32,829 nt of DNA, taken from the NCBI GenBank assembly GCA_016875315.1, contig VGRQ01000005.1, positions 1-32,829 of the forward strand, read 5' to 3'. The translations under genes and the position numbers were made by a program. The DNA is from Deltaproteobacteria bacterium. Lineage in GTDB: Bacteria > Myxococcota_A > UBA796 > SXON01. The notes below the pieces were generated by a model. It was not told the DNA's origin and searched no databases. It was given only the letters and a program-made list of their open reading frames with translations. Positions 1 through 9,132 of the stretch are shown here, piece by piece (position 1 is the stretch's first letter; every line of letters begins with the position of its first letter).

Positions 1-2523
1 ACCCGGCGCGGAGGAGGGGGCCGGCTTCACCGGGATCTCCGATCGCACGGGTGCCTGGCCGAGCGGCCGGAGGGTGATCTTGTCTGCGCGCGGCACGCTC
101 GACCGTACCGGCGCGCCGGCCGGCCGGAAGAAGGGCATGTCCTGGAGCTCCAGGATCAGGCGCATCGCCTCGGTGGGCGCCGCCTTGGCGCTGGCCGGCA
201 GGTTCGGGTCGACCATCGCCGCTTCCAGCCACTGCCACATCGCCGACTGCGCGTGGTACACGTAGTCGATTCGCACCTTCGGCTCGTTCAAGGCGTACTT
301 GATGCCACCCTGCACCTCGTCGCCACGCGAGAAGTAGTGGGTGTCGAGCGCGTCGTGCTGCGTCTGCAAGCCGAAGCGCACCGTCTCGCGGGTGGCCTTC
401 TCGAAGTAGGCAGCCTCCTCGGGCTTCGCGCGCAGCGCCATGCCGTAGGCGGCCGCCGTGCCCTCGCCGTAGCAGAAGGCCTGCATCGCGGGTAGCTCGC
501 CCTCGAACTTGTAGTAGCCGCCGAGGTAGTCGGGGAAGGGCGTGCGCTCGGTGGTGTACTCGTAGGACTCCACCATCCAGCGGGCCACCTCCAGGCCGAA
601 GTCCACGATCTCCTTCTCTTGCGGCCGGGCACGGGTGTACGCGTTGGCCGCCATCACCGTCCAGGGGCCGAACTGCACGAGCTCCAGGCGAGTGTCATTA
701 TCGTAGATGTAGGCGGGCCAGGGCGCGCTGGGGTTCTTCTTTGCGGCCCGGTCGCGGAACCAGGGCTTGTAGTACTCGAAGAACTTGGGCAGGGGCTCGA
801 GGTACTGCGGATCGTTGAAGTACTCGTAGAGGTACACCAGCGACAGGGCCGCCTCGCCGGGGACGATGTCGTTCACCGCGTCCTCGTAGGGGTGTCCCGG
901 GGGCACGTGGTAGGGGCGGAACTTGCCCTCCTTCGTCTGCGAGAACATCACGTAGCGACCAAACTTGCGCATCAGCTCGTCGTGGCTGCGATCGCCGGTG
1001 CTGCGCGCCACGTCGATCATCCCGTAGAGGCCCACCACCACGCTGCCGAGCTTGGTGTTGTTGTCATACGTGAGGTAGGCCATGCCCTTGTCGAGGATCT
1101 CGTCTTTCAGCGGCGAGTCGTCGACCAGCTTGCGCTCCCAGTCCTCGAGGTTCGACTTGTCCCTCTCGACGAGCGACAACAACGTCCAGTCCTGCGCCCG
1201 GATGGCGCCCTCGAGGAACTCCGGCCGGGGATCGAGCTTCCACGCCTGCCACAGGTTCCACGTGGCCAGCTCGTGCCGCACGTGGTTGTACTCGTTGCTG
1301 TAGCGGTTTTCCTCGGGCCACATCTTGTAGGTGACCTGCCCGTTGGGCTGGAGGTTGCGCAGGTACCACTCGCCCGCGTAGACGATGGCGGCCTTGACGG
1401 TGTCGATGTTGACCGACTCCAGCGGCACGGGCGTGCTGCCCCGGTACTGGGGGACGAGCCCGCGACCGGGCACCTCGCGGTAGTCGATGGTGCGGATCAA
1501 CTCCAGGGTGACGCCCTCGTCGCGCCAGGGGCGGAGGCTGTCCCAGCGGAAGTCCTTCGCCACGCCGCGCAGGAACTCGTCGGCCTTGGTGATGCCACGG
1601 CTCACGGCCACCGCGCCGGGCCACACGCCGGACTTCTTGTTGTCGCGGTCGAGCAGGATCGCGCCGTCGAGGCCCAGTTCCCACAGCCCCTCGAGGAACT
1701 CCTCGTCGCGCGGCACCACCACGGCGCGCTCCTTCACGCGACGGATCTCGATGACGAGCCCCGGCATCTGCTTGGCCAGCGCCGGGAAGCCCCAGATCTC
1801 CCGCTGGCGGCGGTGCATGGTCTCCAGGTCGTCGACCGTCTCGCGCAGCGCCACGTCGAGCGTGTCGCCCTCGGCCAGCGACATCGCGAGTTCCTGGCCG
1901 GCCGAGCGGACCGAGGTGACGAGGGTCCAGCTGCTGCGCTCGGGCTTTACCGGGGGGAAGGGCGCGGGCTTCTTGCCCTCGAGGCTCTCGCGGATCCAGC
2001 GGGCGGAGGCGTCGGCCACGCCGGGCTCGAATCGGAGGCCGGCATCGACGACGAGGTAGATGAACAGTCCCTTCTCCACCCGCGCCAGTTGGAACCGGTC
2101 GAGGAAGTCGTGGTGGTAGATCCGCGACAAGGCGTGCCGGTCGCGGTCGAACGAGGGCGCCAGCGGGCGGTGGACGACGAGCACCTTCGCGCCCGCCCCG
2201 CGGATCGCGTCGGCGAGCGTGCCTTCCTCGGTGCCCATGAGCACGTCGTCGGGCAGCTTGGCGAGGTCGACCGTCTCGAGGTCGGCGGGCAGCCCGCGCA
2301 GCTCGCCGTCGATGGCCACCTTGGTGCCCACCTTCTTGATGTACTCCACTGCCGCCGAGGAGATGTCGGTCCTGGGCGCCTCCTTCCACGCGGCGCGGGC
2401 GCGGTCGGCGTAGGTGGCGCCGTTGACCACCACCTCGCCGCCAGACACGGTGTTGCCGCCACCGGCGGGGGAACCCCCGGGGGCGCAGGCGAGGAGGGCG
2501 AGAGTGAGGACGAGCAGGCGCAT
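1..2523 (-). CDS. Large lipoprotein, possible AMMECR1-like region followed by an alpha/alpha-toroid (glycosidase/epimerase-like) region; C-terminus runs off the window
   Basis: Open minus frame from ATG at 2523 to position 1 (MRLLVLTLALLACAPGG..., lipobox LLAC). Protein-like composition with Trp/Tyr-rich helical repeats (EYNHVRHELATWNLWQAW, YEYFNDPQYLEPLPKFFEYYKPWF). Missing from the ORF track because it is truncated. Confidence 0.8.
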   Translation of the reverse strand, partial: MRLLVLTLALLACAPGGSPAGGGNTVSGGEVVVNGATYADRARAAWKEAPRTDISSAAVEYIKKVGTKVAIDGELRGLPADLETVDLAKLPDDVLMGTEEGTLADAIRGAGAKVLVVHRPLAPSFDRDRHALSRIYHHDFLDRFQLARVEKGLFIYLVVDAGLRFEPGVADASARWIRESLEGKKPAPFPPVKPERSSWTLVTSVRSAGQELAMSLAEGDTLDVALRETVDDLETMHRRQREIWGFPALAKQMPGLVIEIRRVKERAVVVPRDEEFLEGLWELGLDGAILLDRDNKKSGVWPGAVAVSRGITKADEFLRGVAKDFRWDSLRPWRDEGVTLELIRTIDYREVPGRGLVPQYRGSTPVPLESVNIDTVKAAIVYAGEWYLRNLQPNGQVTYKMWPEENRYSNEYNHVRHELATWNLWQAWKLDPRPEFLEGAIRAQDWTLLSLVERDKSNLEDWERKLVDDSPLKDEILDKGMAYLTYDNNTKLGSVVVGLYGMIDVARSTGDRSHDELMRKFGRYVMFSQTKEGKFRPYHVPPGHPYEDAVNDIVPGEAALSLVYLYEYFNDPQYLEPLPKFFEYYKPWFRDRAAKKNPSAPWPAYIYDNDTRLELVQFGPWTVMAANAYTRARPQEKEIVDFGLEVARWMVESYEYTTERTPFPDYLGGYYKFEGELPAMQAFCYGEGTAAAYGMALRAKPEEAAYFEKATRETVRFGLQTQHDALDTHYFSRGDEVQGGIKYALNEPKVRIDYVYHAQSAMWQWLEAAMVDPNLPASAKAAPTEAMRLILELQDMPFFRPAGAPVRSSVPRADKITLRPLGQAPVRSEIPVKPAPSSAPG

Positions 2524-2562
2524 GGGAGCGTCTCCGGGCGCGCCGGATAATCGGGCGAACCG

Positions 2563-3036
2563 ATGCCGTCCTACATCACCCCCCAGGGCCACCAGAAGAT
2601 CGTCGACGAGTACGACTTCCTCGTCACGCGCGAGCGCCCGCGCATCACCGCCGAGGTGGGCTGGGCGGCCTCGCTCGGCGACCGCAGCGAGAACAGCGAG
2701 TACATCTACGGCAAGCAGCGGCTGCGGGAGATCGACCGTCGCCTGCGCTTCCTGAAGTCGCGACTGGATGTCATCCAGGTGGTCGATCCCGCGTCGTTCT
2801 CGGGCCGCACGGTGATGTTCGGCGCCACCGTCGACATCGAGGACGAGGACGGCGCCCATCAAACCTGGACGATCCGCGGGGAAGACGAGGTCGACACCCA
2901 CAACGGCGTGATCTCCTACGTGTCGCCCCTCGGGCGAGCGCTGCTCGGCAAGGCGGTCGACGACACCGTGGCCTTCGACACTCCCGGCGGGCGTCGCGAG
3001 GTGACGATCCTCGCCGTGCGCTTCCCGCCCCGGTGA
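2563..3036 (+). CDS. greB: Transcription elongation factor GreB
   Basis: MPSYITPQGHQKIVDEYDFLVTRERPRITAEVGWAASLGDRSENSEYIYGKQRLREIDRRLRFL: GreA/GreB coiled-coil and C-terminal domain; the GDRSENSEYIYGK signature is GreB-like. Confidence 0.95.
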   Translation: MPSYITPQGHQKIVDEYDFLVTRERPRITAEVGWAASLGDRSENSEYIYGKQRLREIDRRLRFLKSRLDVIQVVDPASFSGRTVMFGATVDIEDEDGAHQTWTIRGEDEVDTHNGVISYVSPLGRALLGKAVDDTVAFDTPGGRREVTILAVRFPPR

Positions 3037-3671
3037 CCGCCGCCGACGGGCGCGCGGCCCTGCTCCTGGCAGTGGTCTTCTTCAACACGGTGGAGGCGCT
3101 CCCGCTGCCCCGCGGCGCCAAGCGGGAGAACTACGACAAGCCCTCCGCGCAGGACGAGATCGCGCGCTGGCAGCGGGGCCTCGCGGGCCTCGGCATTCAC
3201 CGCTCCCAGGCCCAGCTCACCGAGGCGGCCTTCGCGCTGGCCGAGTTGGGCGCGCGCGCCCGTGCGTGGCTCACCGCCCCGGCGCGACCCCTGTTCGAGC
3301 TCACCCAGACCGGCCAGAACTGGGCCCTGTTCACCCATCCCGATCGCTGGCCGGCGCGCCTGGTGATCGAGGTGCAACAGGGCGACGAGTGGAGTCGCGT
3401 GTACGCCTCGCTCGACCCCGAGCACGAGTTCCGAGCCGACGCGCTGGTGTACCGCCGCGTGCGTGCGGTGTACGACGGCCAGAGCGAGAAGGCGGGTCGA
3501 ACCTGGGATCGTTTCGCGTCCTGGGCGGCGGCCGAGGTGTTTGCCGCCTACCCGGAGGCACACACCGTGCGGGTGAAGTTCATCCGCCTGCACACCTACG
3601 AGCCCGGCGAGTCGGCGACCGTCCTGGAGGAGGTGGGCGACCGTTTCCCCGAGATCCGGCGGCGCCCGTGA
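3033..3671 (+). CDS. Conserved hypothetical protein, possible soluble partner of the downstream HTTM protein
   Basis: GTG start overlaps the greB stop (GTGA); stop overlaps the next GTG start; coherent aromatic-containing translation. Confidence 0.75.
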   Translation: MTAADGRAALLLAVVFFNTVEALPLPRGAKRENYDKPSAQDEIARWQRGLAGLGIHRSQAQLTEAAFALAELGARARAWLTAPARPLFELTQTGQNWALFTHPDRWPARLVIEVQQGDEWSRVYASLDPEHEFRADALVYRRVRAVYDGQSEKAGRTWDRFASWAAAEVFAAYPEAHTVRVKFIRLHTYEPGESATVLEEVGDRFPEIRRRP

Positions 3672-4624
3672 CCGCGACGTGGGCCCGGTGGCGCGCGCTC
3701 TGGGAGGGCGACGACGACCCGCTCCCGCTGGTGCTGGTGCGCGTGGTGCTGCCGCTGGTCTTCCTCTGGGACTTCTGGCAGGTACACCAGTTGCACCTCG
3801 TGATCCCGCTGTGGGGGCCGGGCGACGCGGGCGGCATGGGCGACCCCGAGCACCGCACCGCCGTCCCCCTGCTCTACCAGTGGTTCGCGCCCACCGTCGC
3901 GACCACCCGCGGGGCCTTCTGGGTGCTGTGCGCGTCGACCATGGCGGTGTCGCTGGGCCTGTGCTTGCCGCTGTCGAGCCTCGCGACGGTCCTGGTGTAC
4001 GCCCAGTTCGCCCAGGTCTTGCCCGCCGCCGATCGCGGCATCGACACCTTCTTCCGCGACGTCCTGCTCATCCTCGCCTTCTCCGGCGCCTCGCGACGCT
4101 GGGGCATCGACGCTCTGCTGTTCGGTCGTCGCGAGCGCATCGCGGCCTGGCCGCGGCGCCTCTTGATCTTGCAGGTGGTGGGCCTCTATTTCATGGCGGG
4201 GGTGCAGAAGGCCGGCGTGGCCTGGTGGCCCTGGGGCGGCTTCTCGGCCCTCTTCATCGTGTTGCAGGACATGGCGGTGGCGCGGCACGCCTTCGATTGG
4301 CTGCAACGCTACTACCCGCTCACGCAGTTGCTCACCGGGGCGACGATGGCCTTCGAGCTGGGGGCCTGTCTCGTTCCATACGCCTACTGGTCGCGACACA
4401 CCCGCGAGCGGCCGGGCTGGTTGCGGGCGCAGTTCAACCGGCTCGACATCGTCCCCGGGTGGCTGTTGCTGGGCGTGGGGATGCACCTCGGGATCGCGGC
4501 CACGATGCGCCTCGGGGTCTTCCCCTTCGCGATGTTGGCCACCTACCCGGCCTTCTTCCACGGCCAGGAGATCCGCCGGGTCCTCGGTCGATTGACCGTC
4601 GCCGACGCGCGGCCCTGGTGGTAA
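3668..4624 (+). CDS. HTTM-domain (vitamin K-dependent gamma-carboxylase-like) membrane protein
   Basis: In-frame GTG at 3668 overlaps the previous stop. Multiple TM helices; LQVVGLYFMAGVQKAG.AWW and FFRDVLLILAFSGASRRWGID resemble HTTM proteins. Confidence 0.8.
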   Translation: MTATWARWRALWEGDDDPLPLVLVRVVLPLVFLWDFWQVHQLHLVIPLWGPGDAGGMGDPEHRTAVPLLYQWFAPTVATTRGAFWVLCASTMAVSLGLCLPLSSLATVLVYAQFAQVLPAADRGIDTFFRDVLLILAFSGASRRWGIDALLFGRRERIAAWPRRLLILQVVGLYFMAGVQKAGVAWWPWGGFSALFIVLQDMAVARHAFDWLQRYYPLTQLLTGATMAFELGACLVPYAYWSRHTRERPGWLRAQFNRLDIVPGWLLLGVGMHLGIAATMRLGVFPFAMLATYPAFFHGQEIRRVLGRLTVADARPWW

Positions 4625-4633
4625 GAATGCCCC

Positions 4634-5086
4634 ATGCTCGTGCTCCTGGTCGCCTGTACTGACGCCCCCGACTCCGCCGACTCCGCCGGCGCCGCCGACA
4701 CCGGCGACAGCGCCGAGGTGACCGTCTGTGGCGACCTCGAGACCGACACCTGGTCGGCGGGGATCTCCCGTGCGGGTGCCACCTACGACTTCGTGCTCGT
4801 GGCCAGCGAGCCCGACCCGCCCGACAAGGGCGACAACGTGCTGACGGTGCGCGTGGAGCAGGGCGGCGCCGGGGTTGGCGACCTCACCGTCACCCTGGAG
4901 CCGGTGATGCCGGAGCACGGCCACGGGACGAACCCCGCCGTGGTCGCGACCGCCGGCAGCGGCGACGGCAGCTACGTGTCGGAGAGCTTCAACCTGTTCA
5001 TGGGCGGGGTCTGGCAGTACACCGTGAACGCCGCTGGCAGCAGCGGCAGCGACTCGGTCGACTTCCTGTTCTGCATCGAGGGCTAG
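4634..5086 (+). CDS. Lipoprotein with YtkA/FixH-like domain
   Basis: MLVLLVAC lipobox, acidic/Ser linker, then PVMPEHGHGTNP...FMGGVWQYTV typical of FixH/YtkA-like domains. Confidence 0.75.
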   Translation: MLVLLVACTDAPDSADSAGAADTGDSAEVTVCGDLETDTWSAGISRAGATYDFVLVASEPDPPDKGDNVLTVRVEQGGAGVGDLTVTLEPVMPEHGHGTNPAVVATAGSGDGSYVSESFNLFMGGVWQYTVNAAGSSGSDSVDFLFCIEG

Positions 5087-6378
5087 TGTTCCTCCTCGCA
5101 TGCGCGCCCGACCCCGAACCGGAGCCGCCGCTCACCGAGGAACAAGCGCTCGACCCTGTCACCTGCGCGGGCTGCCACCCCGACCACTACGACCAGTGGC
5201 AGGGCTCGATGCATGCCTACTCTTCCTACGACCCGGTGTTCATCGCGCTCAACGCGGCGGGGCAGGAGGCCACCGGCGGTGCCCTCGGCACCTTCTGCGT
5301 GGACTGTCACGCGCCCACCGCCGCGCAGATGGAGCTCACCGCCGACGGCCTCGACATCGACTCGCTGCCTGCCTCGGTACGCGGCATCGGCTGTACCTAC
5401 TGTCACACGGTCGACCGCGTGGGCGACATGTTCAACAACGGGCTGGGCCACGCGAGCGATCTCGTGCAACGCGGCAGCGTCTCCGACCCTGTCCCCACGG
5501 CGGCCCACGAGTCGGCCTACTCGCCCCTGCACGACCGCACCGAGCTCCAGAGCTCCGACCTGTGCGGGAGCTGTCACGACGTGGTGGTGCCGTCGGGCAT
5601 GCAACTGGAGCGCACCTGGGTGGAGTGGAACGCCACCCAGTACGCCACCGCCACCTCGGGGATCCAGCAGACGTGCGGCAACTGTCACATGGACGGCTAC
5701 GACGGCCGCGCCGCGATCAGCGACGGCGCCCCCGAGCGACGGGTCCACGACCACAGCTTCCCCGCCGTCGACACCGCGCTCATCGAGTTCCCCGGGCGCG
5801 AGGCGCAGGCGGAGATGATCCAGGAGCGCCTCGACCCCACGGTGCTCGCCGACCTCCTGGTGTGCGCCAGCGAGAACGGCGTGGAGATGCGCCTGCGACT
5901 GGAGAACGTGGCCGCCGGCCACAGCTGGCCGAGCGGCGCGGCCCAGCATCGCCGGGGCTGGGTGGAGATCGCGGCCTACCAGGGCGACACGCTGCTCTTC
6001 GAGTCGGGAAACGTCCCCGAGGGCGAGGCGGTGCTCTCGGGCGACACCGACGAGCTCTGGTGGTTTGGAGACCGCATCTTCGACGCCGACGGCAACGAGA
6101 CACACGCGGCCTGGGACGCGGTGAGCTACGAGTCGAACTTGCTCCTCGGCCTCGATGGACAGGACTACAACCACGTGACGCGCACCTGGTACCTGGGCGA
6201 GGCGGTCCCCACGCGCGCCGAGGCGATCGTGCACCTGCGCGCGCTCGACGTGGACTTCTTGCAGTGGCTGGTGGACCGCGGCCACCTCGACCCAGGCTAT
6301 CTCACGGCGGTGCCCACCTGGGATCTGGCCGCCTCGGCGGTGACGTGGAGCGACATCATCGGGCGGTGCCCGGAGTGA
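5086..6378 (+). CDS. Pentaheme cytochrome c lipoprotein (cytochrome c-554-like)
   Basis: GTG start overlaps the previous TAG (TAGTG). MFLLAC lipobox; five CXXCH motifs (CAGCH, CVDCH, CTYCH, CGSCH, CGNCH). Confidence 0.9.
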   Translation: MFLLACAPDPEPEPPLTEEQALDPVTCAGCHPDHYDQWQGSMHAYSSYDPVFIALNAAGQEATGGALGTFCVDCHAPTAAQMELTADGLDIDSLPASVRGIGCTYCHTVDRVGDMFNNGLGHASDLVQRGSVSDPVPTAAHESAYSPLHDRTELQSSDLCGSCHDVVVPSGMQLERTWVEWNATQYATATSGIQQTCGNCHMDGYDGRAAISDGAPERRVHDHSFPAVDTALIEFPGREAQAEMIQERLDPTVLADLLVCASENGVEMRLRLENVAAGHSWPSGAAQHRRGWVEIAAYQGDTLLFESGNVPEGEAVLSGDTDELWWFGDRIFDADGNETHAAWDAVSYESNLLLGLDGQDYNHVTRTWYLGEAVPTRAEAIVHLRALDVDFLQWLVDRGHLDPGYLTAVPTWDLAASAVTWSDIIGRCPE

Positions 6379-6511
6379 GGGAGGGGGGCGGGCGCGCCGG
6401 GGAGGGACAGCATCAACGCGCGCAGGCCATGCCCACGGCCACGGCGGCGCCGCACGGCTCGCCCTGCTGCACCTGGGGCCCCCCCGTGCCGCGGACGCCA
6501 TCCCCGGAACA

Positions 6512-6559
6512 GCGGCGGATTCTCACCGGCTCGGGCGCGAGCCCCCGGGAATCCGCCGC
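6512..6559. repeat. REP-like hairpin copy 1
   Basis: Perfect 11-bp arms GCGGCGGATTC (6512-6522)/GAATCCGCCGC (6549-6559), with nested GGCTC/GAGCC around loop GGGCGC. Confidence 0.85.
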
Positions 6560-6669
6560 TCGCGAGCGTGTCGCGACACTGGTTATGCGCGTACCTTCCG
6601 AGATAACCAAGCTTCCTCCGTGTCTCGGCGCGTCGCCACGGCGGACCAGGCGCGAGAGAGGCGGCCAAG

Positions 6670-6717
6670 GCGGCGGATTCTCCCGGGCTCGGGCGCGAGC
6701 CCCAGCGAATCCGCCGC
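6670..6717. repeat. REP-like hairpin copy 2
   Basis: Same 11-bp arms GCGGCGGATTC (6670-6680)/GAATCCGCCGC (6707-6717), nested GGGCTC/GAGCCC, same loop GGGCGC. Confidence 0.85.
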
Positions 6718-6859
6718 TCGCGGGCATGTCGCGACCGCCCCGGCCGCCACCCCCCGGGAATCCGCCGCTCGCGGGCATGTCGCGACCGCCCTGGCCGCCA
6801 CCCCCAGCGAGTCCGCTGCTCGCGGCCATGTCCTCATCGCCCCGGCCGCCACCCCCCGC
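6707..6859. repeat. Tandem repeat, three 51-bp units
   Basis: Units 6707-6757, 6758-6808 and 6809-6859: GAATCCGCCGCTCGCGGGCATGTCGCGACCGCCCCGGCCGCCACCCCCCGG with a few substitutions, most in unit 3. Confidence 0.9.
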
Positions 6860-6874
6860 GATACACCCGCCCCC

Positions 6875-7654
6875 ATGCTCCTCGCGCTCCTCGCTGACCT
6901 CGCCCACGCCGACGGGATCCTCGACGCCGGCGGCATCGGCGCGGCGGGGGCCACCAACCAGGACGGGGCCCTCGCCGGCGGCCTCGCGCTGAGCCACCTC
7001 GCGGGCGACTTCGACGCGTGGGTGCTGTTCGGCAGTCCCGACGCCAGCGAGAACGTGGTCCGGGCGTGGAACTTCAGCGTGGGCGGGTGGACGCCCACCT
7101 TCATCACCGAGCGCAAGCCGGTGTCGAAGGGCGACCAGAACCAGCAGTCCGAGCTGGGTGTCGCCACCGACCCCGGGGCGAAGAAGCGCAAGCTCCTGCT
7201 CGGCACGCCGCTCTTGCGGGTGGCGGGCAGCACCTGGACCGGCGAGCGTTTCCGCGCCGACATGGGCGGCGAGGGCATGATCAACCTCCTCGACCTCGCG
7301 GGCGTGGCCCCGGCGAGCGCCTACGCCGGCCTGACCTTCGGCGGCCGCACCGAGGTGGTGTACTCCAGCGTGAACCGCGACACCGCTGCCACGGGTGCGC
7401 TGGTGCTCGACGCGGGCGTGGCCCTGGGCGGCACCGTGGCCAACGCCGCCGTGGGGCGGCTCAAAGGGCGCGTGGAGGTCGATCCATTCCTCGGCGAAGT
7501 GGTGCTCAATAGCGGCGTGTTGCTCGCGGGAAGCCTCGCGCGTACCGACGTGCCGCTCGCCCTGCGTGTCGACCTGGAGGCCTGGACCCACCCGGCGCGC
7601 GACATGGCCACCGACTGGCGGGCGATGCTCTACGCGCTGGTGTCGTCCGACTAG
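6875..7654 (+). CDS. Exported protein of unknown function
   Basis: In-frame ATG at 6875 gives a signal-like N-terminus MLLALLADLAHADG. The longer ORF from 6620 reads through the 51-bp repeats and is probably not used. Confidence 0.7.
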   Translation: MLLALLADLAHADGILDAGGIGAAGATNQDGALAGGLALSHLAGDFDAWVLFGSPDASENVVRAWNFSVGGWTPTFITERKPVSKGDQNQQSELGVATDPGAKKRKLLLGTPLLRVAGSTWTGERFRADMGGEGMINLLDLAGVAPASAYAGLTFGGRTEVVYSSVNRDTAATGALVLDAGVALGGTVANAAVGRLKGRVEVDPFLGEVVLNSGVLLAGSLARTDVPLALRVDLEAWTHPARDMATDWRAMLYALVSSD

Positions 7655-7728
7655 GCACGGTTTTTCCTCGCCCGCCATCGGTCGACCTACCGACTCGCCG
7701 CCCCTTTTCTCGTCGCTAAGCAGGGGGC

Positions 7729-9132
7729 GTGACCCTGCTTCCGCTCCTTGCCCTCGGCTGTTCGACGGAGCCCGTCGAGAGTGCCGCGCCAGGCGCCGAT
7801 TTTTCCCTTGTCGCCAGCGATGTCGGGGGCGGGGCCTTGCTCTCCGCGTGGAGCGAGGGCGAGGCGCTCTTGATGGTGGGCGGCCAGATCGGCGGCGGGG
7901 CCGGCATCCTCGCGCGCCTCGACGGCGGCGAGCTCTGCGTGGAGGCCGACTTCGCCGACAAGACCCCGTGGTGGATCCACGGCGAGGGCAACGACTGGGT
8001 GGCGGTGGGAGAGAGCGGGCTGGTGGTGTACAGTCACGACGGCGTGCGCACCCGGGAAGACGTGCCCACCGAGGCCACCCTCTACGGCGCGTGGATGGAG
8101 GGCGGCGACGTGATCGCGGTGGGCGGCCGCTCGGCGAGCGAGGGCAGCGTGGGCGAGGCGTGGCGGCGTCGCGACGGGGCCTGGAGCGCGCTGGCCAGCG
8201 ACTTGCCGGGCGCCGTCTACAAGGCGTGGAACGGCTTCGTCGTGGGCGACAACGTGGCCTACACCTACGACGGCGAGAGCTTGTCGCCCGTCGACTTCGG
8301 CGGCGGCCACCTGTTGACGGTACGCGGTCGCGACACGAGCGACGTGTACGCGGTCGGCGGCCTCGGCCAACCGGAGCTCTGGCACTACGACGGCGCCGCG
8401 TGGACCGAGCTCGACGCCTCGGCGCTCGGCCAGCCGCTCAACGGCGTGTGGACGGCGCCCGGCGAGCCAGCCTGGGTGGCGGGGAACTTCGGCGTGGTGG
8501 GCGGGCTCGACGGCGACGAGTGGATCGTGCCGGGCACGCCGCTCACCGCCGATCACCTGCACGCGGCGTGGAAACACGGTGACAGCGTGTACTTCGTCGG
8601 GGGCAACCTCTTCGATGGCGGCGAGAAACACGGGACGATCGTGCGCTACGGGGAGGGCGACGAGCCCGTGGAGGACTGTGGCGCGGTGGCGTCGCTCCCC
8701 CTGGTGGCCCAGGCCCAGGCCGCCACGACGGCGTTCCCGGCGAGCCAGCTCACCGGTCCCACGGGCGCCACCGCGCTCCTGGGTAAACCCGCCGTTGTCA
8801 ACTTCTGGGCGAGCTGGTGCGCGCCCTGCCTCGACGAGCTGCCGCTGCTCGACCAGCTCTCCGCGCGGCTCGCGGGCGTGGCTCCGGTGGTGGCGGTGTC
8901 GGTCGACACCGCGTGGGGCCCCGCCAGCGGCGTGGTGTCACGGCTCGGGTTGAAAATGCCACTCGCGCACGACCCGAAGGGGCTCTTGCCTCGGGCCCTC
9001 TCGGCGCCGAGCCTCCCCGCCACCTATGTCATCGACGCCCACGGCCAGGTGACCTCCACCCTCTTCCGCGCGATGAACGCCGCCGATGTCGAGAGCATCG
9101 AGGCCCAGGTGCGCGCCCTGGTGAGCCCGTGA
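7729..9132 (+). CDS. Lipoprotein fusing an N-terminal beta-propeller-like repeat region to a C-terminal TlpA-like thioredoxin domain
   Basis: MTLLPLLALGC lipobox; repeated DVYAVGG/VWTAPGEPAWVAGNFG/SVYFVGGNL blades; then KPAVVNFWASWCAPCLDELPLLDQL and PATYVIDAHGQV. Confidence 0.85.
   Translation: MTLLPLLALGCSTEPVESAAPGADFSLVASDVGGGALLSAWSEGEALLMVGGQIGGGAGILARLDGGELCVEADFADKTPWWIHGEGNDWVAVGESGLVVYSHDGVRTREDVPTEATLYGAWMEGGDVIAVGGRSASEGSVGEAWRRRDGAWSALASDLPGAVYKAWNGFVVGDNVAYTYDGESLSPVDFGGGHLLTVRGRDTSDVYAVGGLGQPELWHYDGAAWTELDASALGQPLNGVWTAPGEPAWVAGNFGVVGGLDGDEWIVPGTPLTADHLHAAWKHGDSVYFVGGNLFDGGEKHGTIVRYGEGDEPVEDCGAVASLPLVAQAQAATTAFPASQLTGPTGATALLGKPAVVNFWASWCAPCLDELPLLDQLSARLAGVAPVVAVSVDTAWGPASGVVSRLGLKMPLAHDPKGLLPRALSAPSLPATYVIDAHGQVTSTLFRAMNAADVESIEAQVRALVSP

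Noticed and set aside
619-2550. 643-aa plus-strand ORF in the track
   Set aside because: Shadow ORF opposite the lipoprotein read from 2523 to 1 on the minus strand; composition rich in H/V/R/G without motifs.
4349-4357. Other TGAT matches (HTTM QLLTGAT; thioredoxin fusion TGPTGAT; lipoprotein 23847 QTLTGAT) as flavinylation sites
   Set aside because: They lack the acidic residue at the motif start; the HTTM case is in a membrane helix.
3596-5101. 501-aa minus-strand ORF
   Set aside because: Shadow opposite the HTTM and YtkA-like genes.
6707-6859. Possible CRISPR array
   Set aside because: The repeats are contiguous 51-bp units with no unique spacers and no cas genes.
6620-6874. N-terminal extension with ESAARGHVATAPAATPR repeats
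   Set aside because: The 51-bp unit is a multiple of 3 and so stays open in more than one frame; the signal peptide at ATG 6875 suggests the repeats are untranslated.
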